NCBI RefSeq assembly: GCF_046237015.1
Contig: NZ_JBJYIN010000002.1
Location: 1-64,000, forward strand
Direction of reading: 5' to 3'
DNA from: JBJYIN01 sp046237015
GTDB taxonomy: Bacteria > Pseudomonadota > Gammaproteobacteria > Enterobacterales > Enterobacteriaceae
Length of the DNA: 64,000 nt
Shown here: positions 43,767 through 51,771 of the stretch, one piece after another
Numbering within the stretch: the stretch's first letter is position 1
How the letters are laid out: each line of letters opens with the position of its first letter
The notes under the pieces: model-generated
Seen by the model: only the letters and a program-made list of their open reading frames with translations
Database searches by the model: none
Told to the model about the DNA's origin: nothing
Made by a program: the position numbers and the translations under genes

Positions 43767-44102
43767 ATGCCTAAAATTGTCTTTCTGCCCCACCAGGATC
43801 TTTGTCCTGAAGGTGCAGTTTTGGAAGCAGAACGCGGTGAAAGCATATTGAATGTTGCTTTACGTAACGGTATTGAGATTGAACATGCTTGTGAAAAATC
43901 CTGCGCTTGTACGACGTGTCATTGCATCGTTCGTGAGGGGTTCGACTCTCTTGCCGAGAGCACGGAGGATGAGGATGACATGTTGGATAAGGCTTGGGGG
44001 CTGGAACCTGAGAGCCGACTAGGGTGTCAGGCACGTATAGCCAATGAAGATTTGGTGGTAGAGATCCCTCGCTACACGATTAATCATGCTCGTGAACATT
44101 AA
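43767..44102 (+). CDS. fdx: [2Fe-2S] ferredoxin Fdx
   Basis: The 111-residue adrenodoxin-type ferredoxin has the ligands CEKSCACTTC and a final Cys in LGCQARI. It supplies electrons for cluster assembly on IscU. It starts 3 bp after the hscA stop, consistent with one transcript. Confidence 0.97.
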   Translation: MPKIVFLPHQDLCPEGAVLEAERGESILNVALRNGIEIEHACEKSCACTTCHCIVREGFDSLAESTEDEDDMLDKAWGLEPESRLGCQARIANEDLVVEIPRYTINHAREH

Positions 44103-44151
44103 TAGCTTGATGCAACGATAATAGTTTGGTGCAACGATCAGGAGCCTTGTT

Positions 44152-44352
44152 ATGGGATTGAAATGGACGGATAGCCGTGAGATCGGCGAAGCGCTTTACG
44201 ATCAATATCCCGATGTTGATCCAAAAACGGTACGTTTTACTGATATGCATCAGTGGATCTGCGAACTGGATGAGTTCGATGATGTGCCAGAGGCTTCCAA
44301 TGAAAAAATTCTGGAAGCGATCCTACTGGTTTGGTTAGATGAAGCGGAATAA
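44152..44352 (+). CDS. iscX: IscX, IscS-binding regulator
   Basis: The 66-residue acidic protein (MGLKWTDSREIGEALYDQYPDVDP at the start) is the typical last gene of the enterobacterial isc operon. IscX binds iron and IscS and modulates cluster formation. A strong hairpin follows. Confidence 0.96.
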   Translation: MGLKWTDSREIGEALYDQYPDVDPKTVRFTDMHQWICELDEFDDVPEASNEKILEAILLVWLDEAE

Positions 44353-44358
44353 ACGTTA

Positions 44359-44391
44359 ACAGTATGGGCTGCCATTGGCAGCCCATACTGT
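44359..44391 (+). terminator. Terminator of the isc operon
   Basis: A perfect 15-bp stem (ACAGTATGGGCTGCC and its complement) closes a 3-base loop, with a short T-stretch after it. It starts 6 bp after iscX. Confidence 0.75.
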
Positions 44392-44465
44392 TTCAGTGCC
44401 GTGGTGCGTAGCTACAGAAGCAAATAAGTACAGCGGCAAATATGAAAAGAATAGGGAGCAGAATT

Positions 44466-45785
44466 ATGACAAGCGAAGCGATGCTGATTTCACTCTCCAA
44501 CCAACCTGCTGATGCGCGCTGGGGAGAGAAAGCGTCATTAAGCGTAAACGAACACGGTTTTACTATTCATCTGAACGGAAATCATCTGAACGGGAAATCT
44601 TCCCTGCCGACGATCCAACGTGCTGCACGAAAAATTGATGCTCAGGGTATTAGGCACGTCAAACTGTCGGGCGATGGCTGGGATCTGGAAAACAGCTGGG
44701 CATTCTGGCAAGGATACCGAGCTCCAAAAGGGGAGCGTACGGTTGAATGGGCAGAATTGAATGAGAAAGATCAGAAAGAGCTGGACGATCGTCTGAAGAT
44801 TGTCGATTGGGTGCGGGATACGATCAATCTGCCTGCGGAAGAATTAGGACCAGAGCAGCTTGCTACTCGGGCTATTGATCTGCTGTGTGATGTTGCCTGC
44901 GATGCTGTTAGCTATCGGATTACGAAAGGTGAAGATCTACGGACACAAAACTACGCCGGAATTTACACGGTAGGCCGTGGTTCTGAACGTGCTCCGGTAT
45001 TACTGGCGCTGGATTATAATCCAACGGGGAACCCTGATGCCCCAGTGATGGCTTGTCTGGTTGGCAAAGGTATTACGTTTGATACTGGTGGCTATAGTTT
45101 GAAAACCAGCGGCTTTATGGATTCGATGAAATCCGATATGGGCGGCGCGGCAACGGTCGTCGGGGCCCTTGCTCTGGCGGCATCCCGGGGATTACAACAG
45201 CGTGTAAAAATGTACCTGTGTTGTGCCGACAACATGGTGAGCGGCAATGCGTTCAAGCTGGGCGATATCATCCGCTACCGCAACGGTAAAAGCGTTGAGG
45301 TGATGAATACGGATGCGGAAGGCCGTCTGGTGCTGGCCGATGGCCTGATCGATGCGTCTGAACAACATCCTCAATTAATCATTGATTGTGCGACGCTGAC
45401 CGGCGCAGCAAAAATGGCTCTGGGTAATGACTACCATGCCTTATTCAGTTTCGATGATGAACTGGTCGCAGCATTACAGGCGAGTGCGAAGCAGGAAGGC
45501 GAGCCGTTCTGGCGTCTGCCGCTGGAAGAGTTTCACCGCAGCCACTTGCCTTCCAGCTTTGCGGATTTAAATAATATTGCGAGCGCGGCTCACAGTGCAG
45601 GGGCGAGCACGGCGGCTGCATTTTTGTCGCACTTTGTGAAGCATTACCAGCAAGGTTGGTTGCACATTGACTGTTCTGCCACTTACCGTAAAGGCGCGGT
45701 GGATCAATGGTCAACGGGCGCGACGGGGCTGGGCGTGAGAACGCTGGCGAATTTGCTGTTGAGCAAGGCGGGATCCAGTTTTTAA
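44466..45785 (+). CDS. pepB: Aminopeptidase B (M17 leucyl-aminopeptidase family)
   Basis: The 439-residue product is close to E. coli PepB (427). VGKGITFDTGGYSLK holds a metal and catalytic Lys site, and NTDAEGRLVLADGL is the M17 signature with metal ligands. It is a cytoplasmic, manganese-activated hexamer releasing N-terminal residues from peptides. The frame opens at 44442, but the ATG at 44466 follows a GGGAG site and matches the family start. Confidence 0.95.
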   Translation: MTSEAMLISLSNQPADARWGEKASLSVNEHGFTIHLNGNHLNGKSSLPTIQRAARKIDAQGIRHVKLSGDGWDLENSWAFWQGYRAPKGERTVEWAELNEKDQKELDDRLKIVDWVRDTINLPAEELGPEQLATRAIDLLCDVACDAVSYRITKGEDLRTQNYAGIYTVGRGSERAPVLLALDYNPTGNPDAPVMACLVGKGITFDTGGYSLKTSGFMDSMKSDMGGAATVVGALALAASRGLQQRVKMYLCCADNMVSGNAFKLGDIIRYRNGKSVEVMNTDAEGRLVLADGLIDASEQHPQLIIDCATLTGAAKMALGNDYHALFSFDDELVAALQASAKQEGEPFWRLPLEEFHRSHLPSSFADLNNIASAAHSAGASTAAAFLSHFVKHYQQGWLHIDCSATYRKGAVDQWSTGATGLGVRTLANLLLSKAGSSF

Positions 45786-45826
45786 CATGACGATGGTTTT
45801 TAACACGACGATGGTTGGAGAGCAGT

Positions 45827-46621
45827 ATGGATTTTGCACCACAAAATAAGCTGGAAGAGGTTCTGGTGCTGGCGGCAACCGAGCCGGCGCATCGTCCTGA
45901 ATTTTTCAGTGAGTTAATGGAAGCGACAGTCTTTGTATTAGGCCGTAGTGATGAAGATAGCGTGCCAGGCGAAAAAATCCTGCATGCCGGTAGTAATGTG
46001 CAAATTATGCATTGGGAAAAAGCAGACGGCTCTTCCGCCATTCCTTTTTTCACCTCGTTGGAAGCATTACAGCAGGCGATTACTGAGGAGCAATCCTTCC
46101 TGTCATTACCCGCCCGCTCACTGTTCGAGCTGACATTGGGGGCAACGCTGTTCCTGAATCCGAAACTGCCGTATGGGAAAGAGTTTCTGCCGCAGGAAGT
46201 GGAACATATGTTGTCGGGTGAAGGTCATGGGTTTGTTCAGCAGCGTGTCGTTGAAGAAGATATGCAGGTTTTGCTGAGCCAACCCGCCGAAATGCCTGCA
46301 CAGATGATTGATTCTCTGACGCAACTGTTTGCCAAGCATCGCCATGTGAAACGGGCATTTCTGGCTCAGATTCAGGAGCCGGGCGAAGATCAACCGCATT
46401 TGCTGATCGGCGTTGATGTCGATCAGGACGAAGAAACGATCATCCGTGAAGCGGGTAGCGTCGCCAGTGATACCTTGCCGAACGATCGCCCTGTCGATCT
46501 GTGTCTGGTGAAGGAAGGCGAATCGGGGATCAGCCACTACATGATTAAACACACCACACCGTTTTATGAACGGAAGTGGGGAAGTTTCCTACGGGATTTC
46601 AAGAGCACCGGTAGAGCCTGA
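45827..46621 (+). CDS. sseB: SseB family protein
   Basis: The 264-residue product aligns along its length with E. coli SseB (258), including HWEKADGSSAIPFFTSLEALQQA and the C-terminal FYERKWGSFLRDFK. It is the so-called enhanced serine sensitivity protein; its biochemical role is unknown. The start is the ATG at 45827, after GGAG. It lies between pepB and convergent sseA, as in E. coli. Confidence 0.93.
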   Translation: MDFAPQNKLEEVLVLAATEPAHRPEFFSELMEATVFVLGRSDEDSVPGEKILHAGSNVQIMHWEKADGSSAIPFFTSLEALQQAITEEQSFLSLPARSLFELTLGATLFLNPKLPYGKEFLPQEVEHMLSGEGHGFVQQRVVEEDMQVLLSQPAEMPAQMIDSLTQLFAKHRHVKRAFLAQIQEPGEDQPHLLIGVDVDQDEETIIREAGSVASDTLPNDRPVDLCLVKEGESGISHYMIKHTTPFYERKWGSFLRDFKSTGRA

Positions 46622-46635
46622 TAGGTGAGATGGTT

Positions 46636-46664
46636 GTCACGGTGGCGTGTGAATCCACCGTGAC
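46636..46664. terminator. Convergent hairpin between sseB and sseA
   Basis: GTCACGGTGG pairs with CCACCGTGAC across a 9-base loop, located between two convergent stop codons. No T-tract is present. Confidence 0.55.
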
Positions 46665-46679
46665 GATCGTGCAGAAAAA

Positions 46680-47543
46680 CTAATCAAGCGCAATGGGGAC
46701 GTCATTACGGCTTCCCCAGTCACTCCATGCCCCATCATACAGCGTGACGTTTGGTACATTTAGCGCATGTAGTGCCAGAATGACGACGCAAGCGGTGACG
46801 CCGGAGCCGCAACTGGCAACGATAGGTCGACTGAAATCCACGCCATGTTTATGCAAAATAGTGGCGAGTTCGGCATTGGGTTTCAGAGCGCCATGGCTGA
46901 CCAAATCATTCCAGGGAACATTCAAACTGCCGGGAATATGTCCACGGTGCAATCCGGGGCGGGGTTCGTCAACTTCACCATTGAAACGCGCTGCTGGTCG
47001 GGCATCAATAATTTGCGCCGATTGATCGCGGCTGATTGCGAATACGTCGTCACGATGACGAATAGCTGTGGGATTCCATTTCGCGTTGAAAATGGTTGAC
47101 GCATGTTCAGTCATACCTTGTTCCAACGGAAGATTTTGAGCTTTCCAACCAGCGAGCCCGCCAGCAAGAATAGAAATCTTTTCAACGCCAAACGTATGTA
47201 GCATCCACCAGGCACGTGGCGCAGAAAAAAGATTCCCTTCATCATAGATAACAATGTGTTGCTGATGGCTGACACCAAGTTTGCCCATGGCGAGGGAAAA
47301 TACCTCACTGGAGGGAAACATGTGTGGCAGGTCTGTACTGTGATCGGATAGTGCTTCAATATCAAAAAAGATTGCGCCGGGTAAATGTTCCGCGCGGTAT
47401 TCTGCATTTATATCGCGGGTTTTCTCGCCTGGCGGTAGCATACGGGCGTCAAGAAGCACGATGTCGTTCAGATGTTCCGCAAGCCAGCTTGGAGAGACGA
47501 ACCATTCATTGGAAACAGGTAGCTCAGAAGAAGATACTGTCAT
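46680..47543 (-). CDS. sseA: 3-mercaptopyruvate sulfurtransferase
   Basis: The 287-residue protein has two rhodanese domains. The active-site loop CGSGVTA in the second domain is the mercaptopyruvate-type signature, while the first domain is inactive. It transfers sulfur from 3-mercaptopyruvate to acceptors. It is divergent from ndk with a 409-bp gap; in E. coli yfhM and pbpC lie in that place and are absent here. Confidence 0.95.
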   Translation of the reverse strand: MTVSSSELPVSNEWFVSPSWLAEHLNDIVLLDARMLPPGEKTRDINAEYRAEHLPGAIFFDIEALSDHSTDLPHMFPSSEVFSLAMGKLGVSHQQHIVIYDEGNLFSAPRAWWMLHTFGVEKISILAGGLAGWKAQNLPLEQGMTEHASTIFNAKWNPTAIRHRDDVFAISRDQSAQIIDARPAARFNGEVDEPRPGLHRGHIPGSLNVPWNDLVSHGALKPNAELATILHKHGVDFSRPIVASCGSGVTACVVILALHALNVPNVTLYDGAWSDWGSRNDVPIALD

Positions 47544-47708
47544 AATTCCTCCGCGTTGAGGCCAAGGGATTCAGCCCCGATATATAACCGTCATATTTCA
47601 AGCATTGTCAGTGATTTTTTCCGCTCCGACAAGGGCATGCTTGTTGCAACCTGGATTTTCTGAGAGCGCTCTGGCATGAGGGAAATCGAGAATAAGGTAG
47701 GATAAAAG

Positions 47709-47734
47709 ATAACATTTTTTTAAAAAAATGTTAT
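47709..47734. other. 26-bp perfect AT-rich palindrome in the sseA-ndk gap
   Basis: ATAACA, seven T, seven A, TGTTAT forms an uninterrupted 26-bp palindrome. Its T7A7 centre would be curved, and it could be an operator or a hairpin. No known motif fits with confidence. The gap (47544-47952) also holds the IRU relative and two -10-like boxes; I see no gene in it. Confidence 0.6.
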
Positions 47735-47794
47735 TTCACCGGTAGGCAGAGAAGGCCGCTACTCTTATAATCTGCGCCACTTTCACCGGCCGGG

Positions 47795-47902
47795 TGTACC
47801 CGTCATACTTCAAGCTGCATGTGTGTTGGCAATGCTCAGGCTCTTAGCTGAGCTTCCTCCAGCGGTTGCCGTCTGCCTGCAACTCGAATGATATAGGTAT
47901 AG
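47795..47902. repeat. Diverged ERIC/IRU-like element upstream of ndk
   Basis: The left end CCGTCATACTTCAAGCTGCA and right end TGCAACTCGAATGATATAGG match the reverse of the 127-bp element at 38983-39109, but the centre is different and shorter (about 108 bp). Confidence 0.7.
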
Positions 47903-47910
47903 ATAATTCT

Positions 47911-47916
47911 TATAAT
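47911..47916 (+). promoter_or_regulatory. Probable ndk -10 box
   Basis: TATAAT lies 37 bp before the ndk ATG. The expected -35 position falls inside the IRU element. A second TATAAT at 47766-47771, with similar flanks (CTTATAATC), lies upstream of the element and may be the original promoter. Confidence 0.45.
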
Positions 47917-47952
47917 CCGGCTGTTATCTGACAGTTAGTTAATGAGGTCAAT

Positions 47953-48381
47953 ATGACGATAGAACGTACCTTCTCCATCGTAAAACCGAACGCCGTTGCC
48001 AAGAATGCCATCGGTGCCATTTATGCACGTTTTGAAAGTGCCGGTTTTAAGATTGTTGCGGCAAAAATGCTGCGTCTGAGCCGTGAGCAAGCGGAAGGTT
48101 TTTACGCGGAACATAAGGGCAAGCCGTTCTTTGATGGCCTGGTCGAGTTCATGATGTCTGGTCCTATCATGGTGCAAGTGCTGGAAGGTGAAAATGCAGT
48201 TCAGCGTAATCGTGACATCATGGGCGCGACTAACCCGGCAAACGCACTGGCCGGAACATTACGTGCCGATTATGCCGACAGTTTCACCGAGAATGCGGTT
48301 CATGGCTCTGATTCTATCGAGTCGGCACAGCGTGAAATTGCTTATTTTTTCAGTGATGATGAGATCTGCCCACGCGCTTGA
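47953..48381 (+). CDS. ndk: Nucleoside diphosphate kinase
   Basis: The 142-residue enzyme has the E. coli length. NAVHGSDS carries the phosphoryl-accepting His. It equilibrates nucleoside di- and triphosphates. The ribosome-binding site is GAGG. It lies upstream of rlmN in the same direction, in the usual order. Confidence 0.97.
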   Translation: MTIERTFSIVKPNAVAKNAIGAIYARFESAGFKIVAAKMLRLSREQAEGFYAEHKGKPFFDGLVEFMMSGPIMVQVLEGENAVQRNRDIMGATNPANALAGTLRADYADSFTENAVHGSDSIESAQREIAYFFSDDEICPRA

Positions 48382-48511
48382 TCCCGTGCAGCATGACAGG
48401 TAAATGATAAATATCGCTGCTTTTTGCGATCGTGCCCCAGAGTTGCGATGTGATGGCATAGAAAAAATGCGGTGATGGTAGCTTACCTGTTTTAAACTTT
48501 GTACAATGCCG

Positions 48512-48543
48512 CGCCCCGAATGAGTCTGCGCTCATTCGGGGCG
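48512..48543. other. Strong hairpin between ndk and rlmN
   Basis: CGCCCCGAATGAG pairs perfectly with CTCATTCGGGGCG around TCTGCG. TATCATTTTCCC follows, so it may terminate ndk transcription; it could also lie in the rlmN leader, since TACAAT occurs just upstream. Confidence 0.6.
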
Positions 48544-48596
48544 TATCATTTTCCCTTTTCGAGCCATAACGTGTAATAACGAGGCCAAGCGTTCCT

Positions 48597-49793
48597 ATGT
48601 CTGTACAAAACGAGTCTGAACAAAGCGTGTCTGAATGCTCACCAGTATCTGGTGTTATCTCCCAGCCGACTAAAATTAATGCGGAAAAAATCAATTTGCT
48701 GGATCTGAACCGTCAGCAAATGCGGGAGTTTTTTGCTTCTTTGGGAGAAAAACCGTTCCGTGCCGATCAAGTGATGAAGTGGATTTATCACTATTGCTGT
48801 GATGATTTCACGCAAATGACGGATATCAACAAAGCCTTTCGTAATAAATTGCAAGAAGTCGCCGAAATTCGTGCGCCTGATGTAGTGGATGAACAGCGCT
48901 CGTCCGATGGCACCATCAAGTGGGCGATCTTGGTGGGAGGGCAGCGCGTCGAGACGGTTTATATTCCAGAGGAAGATCGGGCGACGCTGTGCGTTTCTTC
49001 ACAGGTAGGCTGTGCGCTCGAATGTAAATTTTGCTCAACCGCACAGCAAGGGTTTAATCGTAACCTGCGAGTCTCTGAAATCATTGGTCAGGTATGGCGA
49101 GCGGCAAAAATTATTGGTGCCTTTAAGGTTACCGGTCAGCGGCCGATTACCAACGTAGTGATGATGGGAATGGGCGAGCCATTGCTCAATCTGACCAATG
49201 TCGTGCCCGCGATGGAAATTATGCTGGACGATTTCGGGTTTGGCCTGTCAAAACGTCGTGTCACGTTATCGACGTCAGGCGTTGTCCCTGCATTGGATAA
49301 GCTGGGTGACATGATTGATGTTGCTCTCGCCATTTCCCTACATGCGCCAAATGATGAAATCCGCAACGAAATCATGCCGATCAACAAGAAGTATGATATC
49401 GAAATGTTCCTGAGCGCTGTTCGTCGTTATCTGGAGAAATCCAACGCCAATCAGGGACGCGTCACGGTTGAATATGTGATGTTGGATCATATCAATGATG
49501 GTACTGAGCATGCTCATCAGCTTGCGGCGTGTCTGAAAAATACTCCGTGCAAGATTAACCTGATCCCGTGGAACCCGTTCCCCGGAGCGCCTTATGGTCG
49601 CAGTTCGAACAGCCGTGTTGACCGTTTCTCAAAAGTGCTTATGGAATATGGATTCACCACGATTGTCCGTAAAACGCGTGGTGATGACATCGATGCCGCT
49701 TGTGGTCAGTTGGCGGGCGAAGTCGTAGATAGAACGAAACGTACGCTGAAGAAAAAGATGGCGGGTGAACCAATTGCCGTGAAAACGGTCTAA
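48597..49793 (+). CDS. rlmN: Dual-specificity 23S rRNA/tRNA methyltransferase RlmN
   Basis: The 398-residue radical SAM enzyme has the cluster motif CALECKFC, the GMGEPLLN segment, and the C-terminal resolving cysteine in DDIDAACGQL. It methylates C2 of A2503 in 23S rRNA and A37 in some tRNAs. It is about 14 residues longer at the N-terminus than the E. coli protein (384); the extra Ser/Glu-rich segment looks unstructured. The ATG is 12 bases after GAGG. Confidence 0.96.
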   Translation: MSVQNESEQSVSECSPVSGVISQPTKINAEKINLLDLNRQQMREFFASLGEKPFRADQVMKWIYHYCCDDFTQMTDINKAFRNKLQEVAEIRAPDVVDEQRSSDGTIKWAILVGGQRVETVYIPEEDRATLCVSSQVGCALECKFCSTAQQGFNRNLRVSEIIGQVWRAAKIIGAFKVTGQRPITNVVMMGMGEPLLNLTNVVPAMEIMLDDFGFGLSKRRVTLSTSGVVPALDKLGDMIDVALAISLHAPNDEIRNEIMPINKKYDIEMFLSAVRRYLEKSNANQGRVTVEYVMLDHINDGTEHAHQLAACLKNTPCKINLIPWNPFPGAPYGRSSNSRVDRFSKVLMEYGFTTIVRKTRGDDIDAACGQLAGEVVDRTKRTLKKKMAGEPIAVKTV

Positions 49794-49975
49794 TGCCTGA
49801 TTGTCCCGGCAATTAATGAGAGCGATAATACTTTCACGTTGCTAATCATACCGATCCAGGATGGATAATTTGTTCGGATGATTAGTTTGTTCGGATGGTT
49901 ACCGCTTTCGCTTGTAAGTCCATATAACGTGTTCTTTAGTCTGTGGAGTGGAACGGCAAGAAAAGGAAGTCAACA

Positions 49976-50731
49976 ATGACACAAGGATTAAGACAAGGAA
50001 AAGGTTGGTTGTTGCTTGTTGTTGTGGTGTGGCTGTCAGGCTGTAGCAGCCCCCGCGATACGGTGAATCCGGCTGTTGCGCAGACGCGTTTGCAACTGGG
50101 GCTGGAGTATCTGGCTCGCAATAATTTGGATGCGGCGCGCCAGAATCTAGAAAAAGCGTTGGATATCGCTCCTCAGGACTATCGAACGCAGTTGGGAATG
50201 GCGCTTTACGAGCAACGAATCGGCGAGAATCAGTCTGCCGAATGGCGTTATCAGCGCGCGTTAACGCTGGCACCAGAAAACGGTAGCGTAATGAATAATT
50301 ACGGTGCGTTTCTGTGTAGTTTAGGGCAGTATGTAGCGGCACAGCGACAGTTTAGTGCGGCTGCCCAACTCCCTGATTACAGTCAGGTTGCCGATGCATT
50401 GGAAAATGCAGGATATTGTTTTTTCAAAGCGGGGCAAAACGATGATGCGCGCCGTTTGTTAAGTCGGGCACTCAAGTATGATCCGGCCAAAGGTGTCATG
50501 CTAATGGTCGAGGCTGATAGGCAATTTTCCTCCGGGAAGCACGAGCAGGCAAGATTGCTTCTGGATGTTTATCAGCATATTCTTCCGGCCAGTGCCGAGA
50601 GTCTATGGTTACAGGTTCGTTTCGCCGCGTTGGCGGGTCATGATGGCGATATAGAGCGTTATGGCAAATCGCTGGCGCGAAGTTTTCCACAATCTAAACA
50701 GTACCAGCAGTTCTTAGCTAATGAATACTGA
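49976..50731 (+). CDS. pilW: PilW/PilF-like TPR lipoprotein
   Basis: The 251-residue product has a lipoprotein signal (hydrophobic run ending WLSGC) and several tetratricopeptide repeats (from about residue 40). PilF/PilW is the outer-membrane lipoprotein needed for multimerising the type IV pilus secretin in Pseudomonas and Neisseria. The family is common upstream of rodZ in gammaproteobacteria; E. coli lacks it. I chose the ATG at 49976 after AAGGAA. Its end overlaps rodZ by 11 bp. Confidence 0.88.
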   Translation: MTQGLRQGKGWLLLVVVVWLSGCSSPRDTVNPAVAQTRLQLGLEYLARNNLDAARQNLEKALDIAPQDYRTQLGMALYEQRIGENQSAEWRYQRALTLAPENGSVMNNYGAFLCSLGQYVAAQRQFSAAAQLPDYSQVADALENAGYCFFKAGQNDDARRLLSRALKYDPAKGVMLMVEADRQFSSGKHEQARLLLDVYQHILPASAESLWLQVRFAALAGHDGDIERYGKSLARSFPQSKQYQQFLANEY

Positions 50732-51728
50732 AGCCACTCAAGATAATACAGAACTCAAAATTCCCGGCGAACGTTTACGTCAGGCGCGTGAGCGTCTTGG
50801 CTTGACTCAGCAAGCTGTTGCTGAACGTTTATGCCTTAAGCTTTCTACCGTTCGTGAAATCGAGGAAGGAAGTACTTCTGCGAATTTAGCCCCGACGTTT
50901 TTACGTGGTTACATTCGTTCCTATGCAAAGCTGGTTCATTTACCCGAAGATGAACTGTTGCCGATGCTGGATAAGCATGTCGTACCGAAAGCGTCGAATG
51001 TTGCCCCCATGCAAAGTTTTTCTCTGGGAAAAAGCCGCAAGAAACGCGATGGCTGGTTGATGACCTTTACCTGGTTGGTCGTGCTGGTGGTCTTGGGGTT
51101 GACCGGTGCATGGTGGTGGCAGAATCATCAGGCACAGCAGCAGGAAATTAGTAGCATGGTTGACCACGCCAGCTCAATGCAGGCGCAAACCGAAGGCCAG
51201 TCTGTACCGCTGGTGGATAGCAGTGAACCGCAGGACTCTGCGGTTTCAGCACCGTCCACATCGACGTCGGTCGAGTTACCGATAGACTCGTCGTCTCAGA
51301 TAGCCGCCAGTCCAACGACGCCTCCTGCAACGCCTTCCCCATCAGCTTTACCGTCGCCTTCCGCATCACAATCTACCGTTTCTCAACCGCATGCTGTCGG
51401 TAGCGAGTCATCCGGTGTTGATGCTATAGCACCTGTAACCAATTCAACTTCTGCCGATCGTTCTACTACGCCGGTAGCGGTGGAGCATGCGCTGGTTATG
51501 AATTTCAGCGCGGATTGCTGGTTGGAAGTCGTCGATGCCAGTGGAAAGAAATTGTTCAGTGGTACGCAACGTAATGGCGGCTCATTAAACTTGAATGGGC
51601 AGGCACCGTATAAACTTAAGATTGGCGCACCTGCCGCAGTACAGATCCAATTTCAGGGTAAACCTGTCGATCTGAGTCGGTTTGTGAGAAGTAATCAGGT
51701 TGCTCGTCTTACGCTGTCTGCGGAATAA
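50721..51728 (+). CDS. rodZ: Cytoskeletal protein RodZ
   Basis: The 335-residue bitopic protein has an N-terminal Cro/CI-type helix-turn-helix (about 18-85), a transmembrane helix (about 112-131), a long Pro/Ser/Thr-rich periplasmic linker (about 160-255) and a C-terminal beta domain (ALVMNFSADCWLEVVDASGK). It links MreB to the cell-wall elongation machinery and sets rod shape. It overlaps pilW and precedes ispG by 43 bp. Confidence 0.96.
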   Translation: MNTEATQDNTELKIPGERLRQARERLGLTQQAVAERLCLKLSTVREIEEGSTSANLAPTFLRGYIRSYAKLVHLPEDELLPMLDKHVVPKASNVAPMQSFSLGKSRKKRDGWLMTFTWLVVLVVLGLTGAWWWQNHQAQQQEISSMVDHASSMQAQTEGQSVPLVDSSEPQDSAVSAPSTSTSVELPIDSSSQIAASPTTPPATPSPSALPSPSASQSTVSQPHAVGSESSGVDAIAPVTNSTSADRSTTPVAVEHALVMNFSADCWLEVVDASGKKLFSGTQRNGGSLNLNGQAPYKLKIGAPAAVQIQFQGKPVDLSRFVRSNQVARLTLSAE

Positions 51729-51771
51729 CGTCACGTTTAGACGATGATGCTGTCATGTTGGAGAAGAAGTC

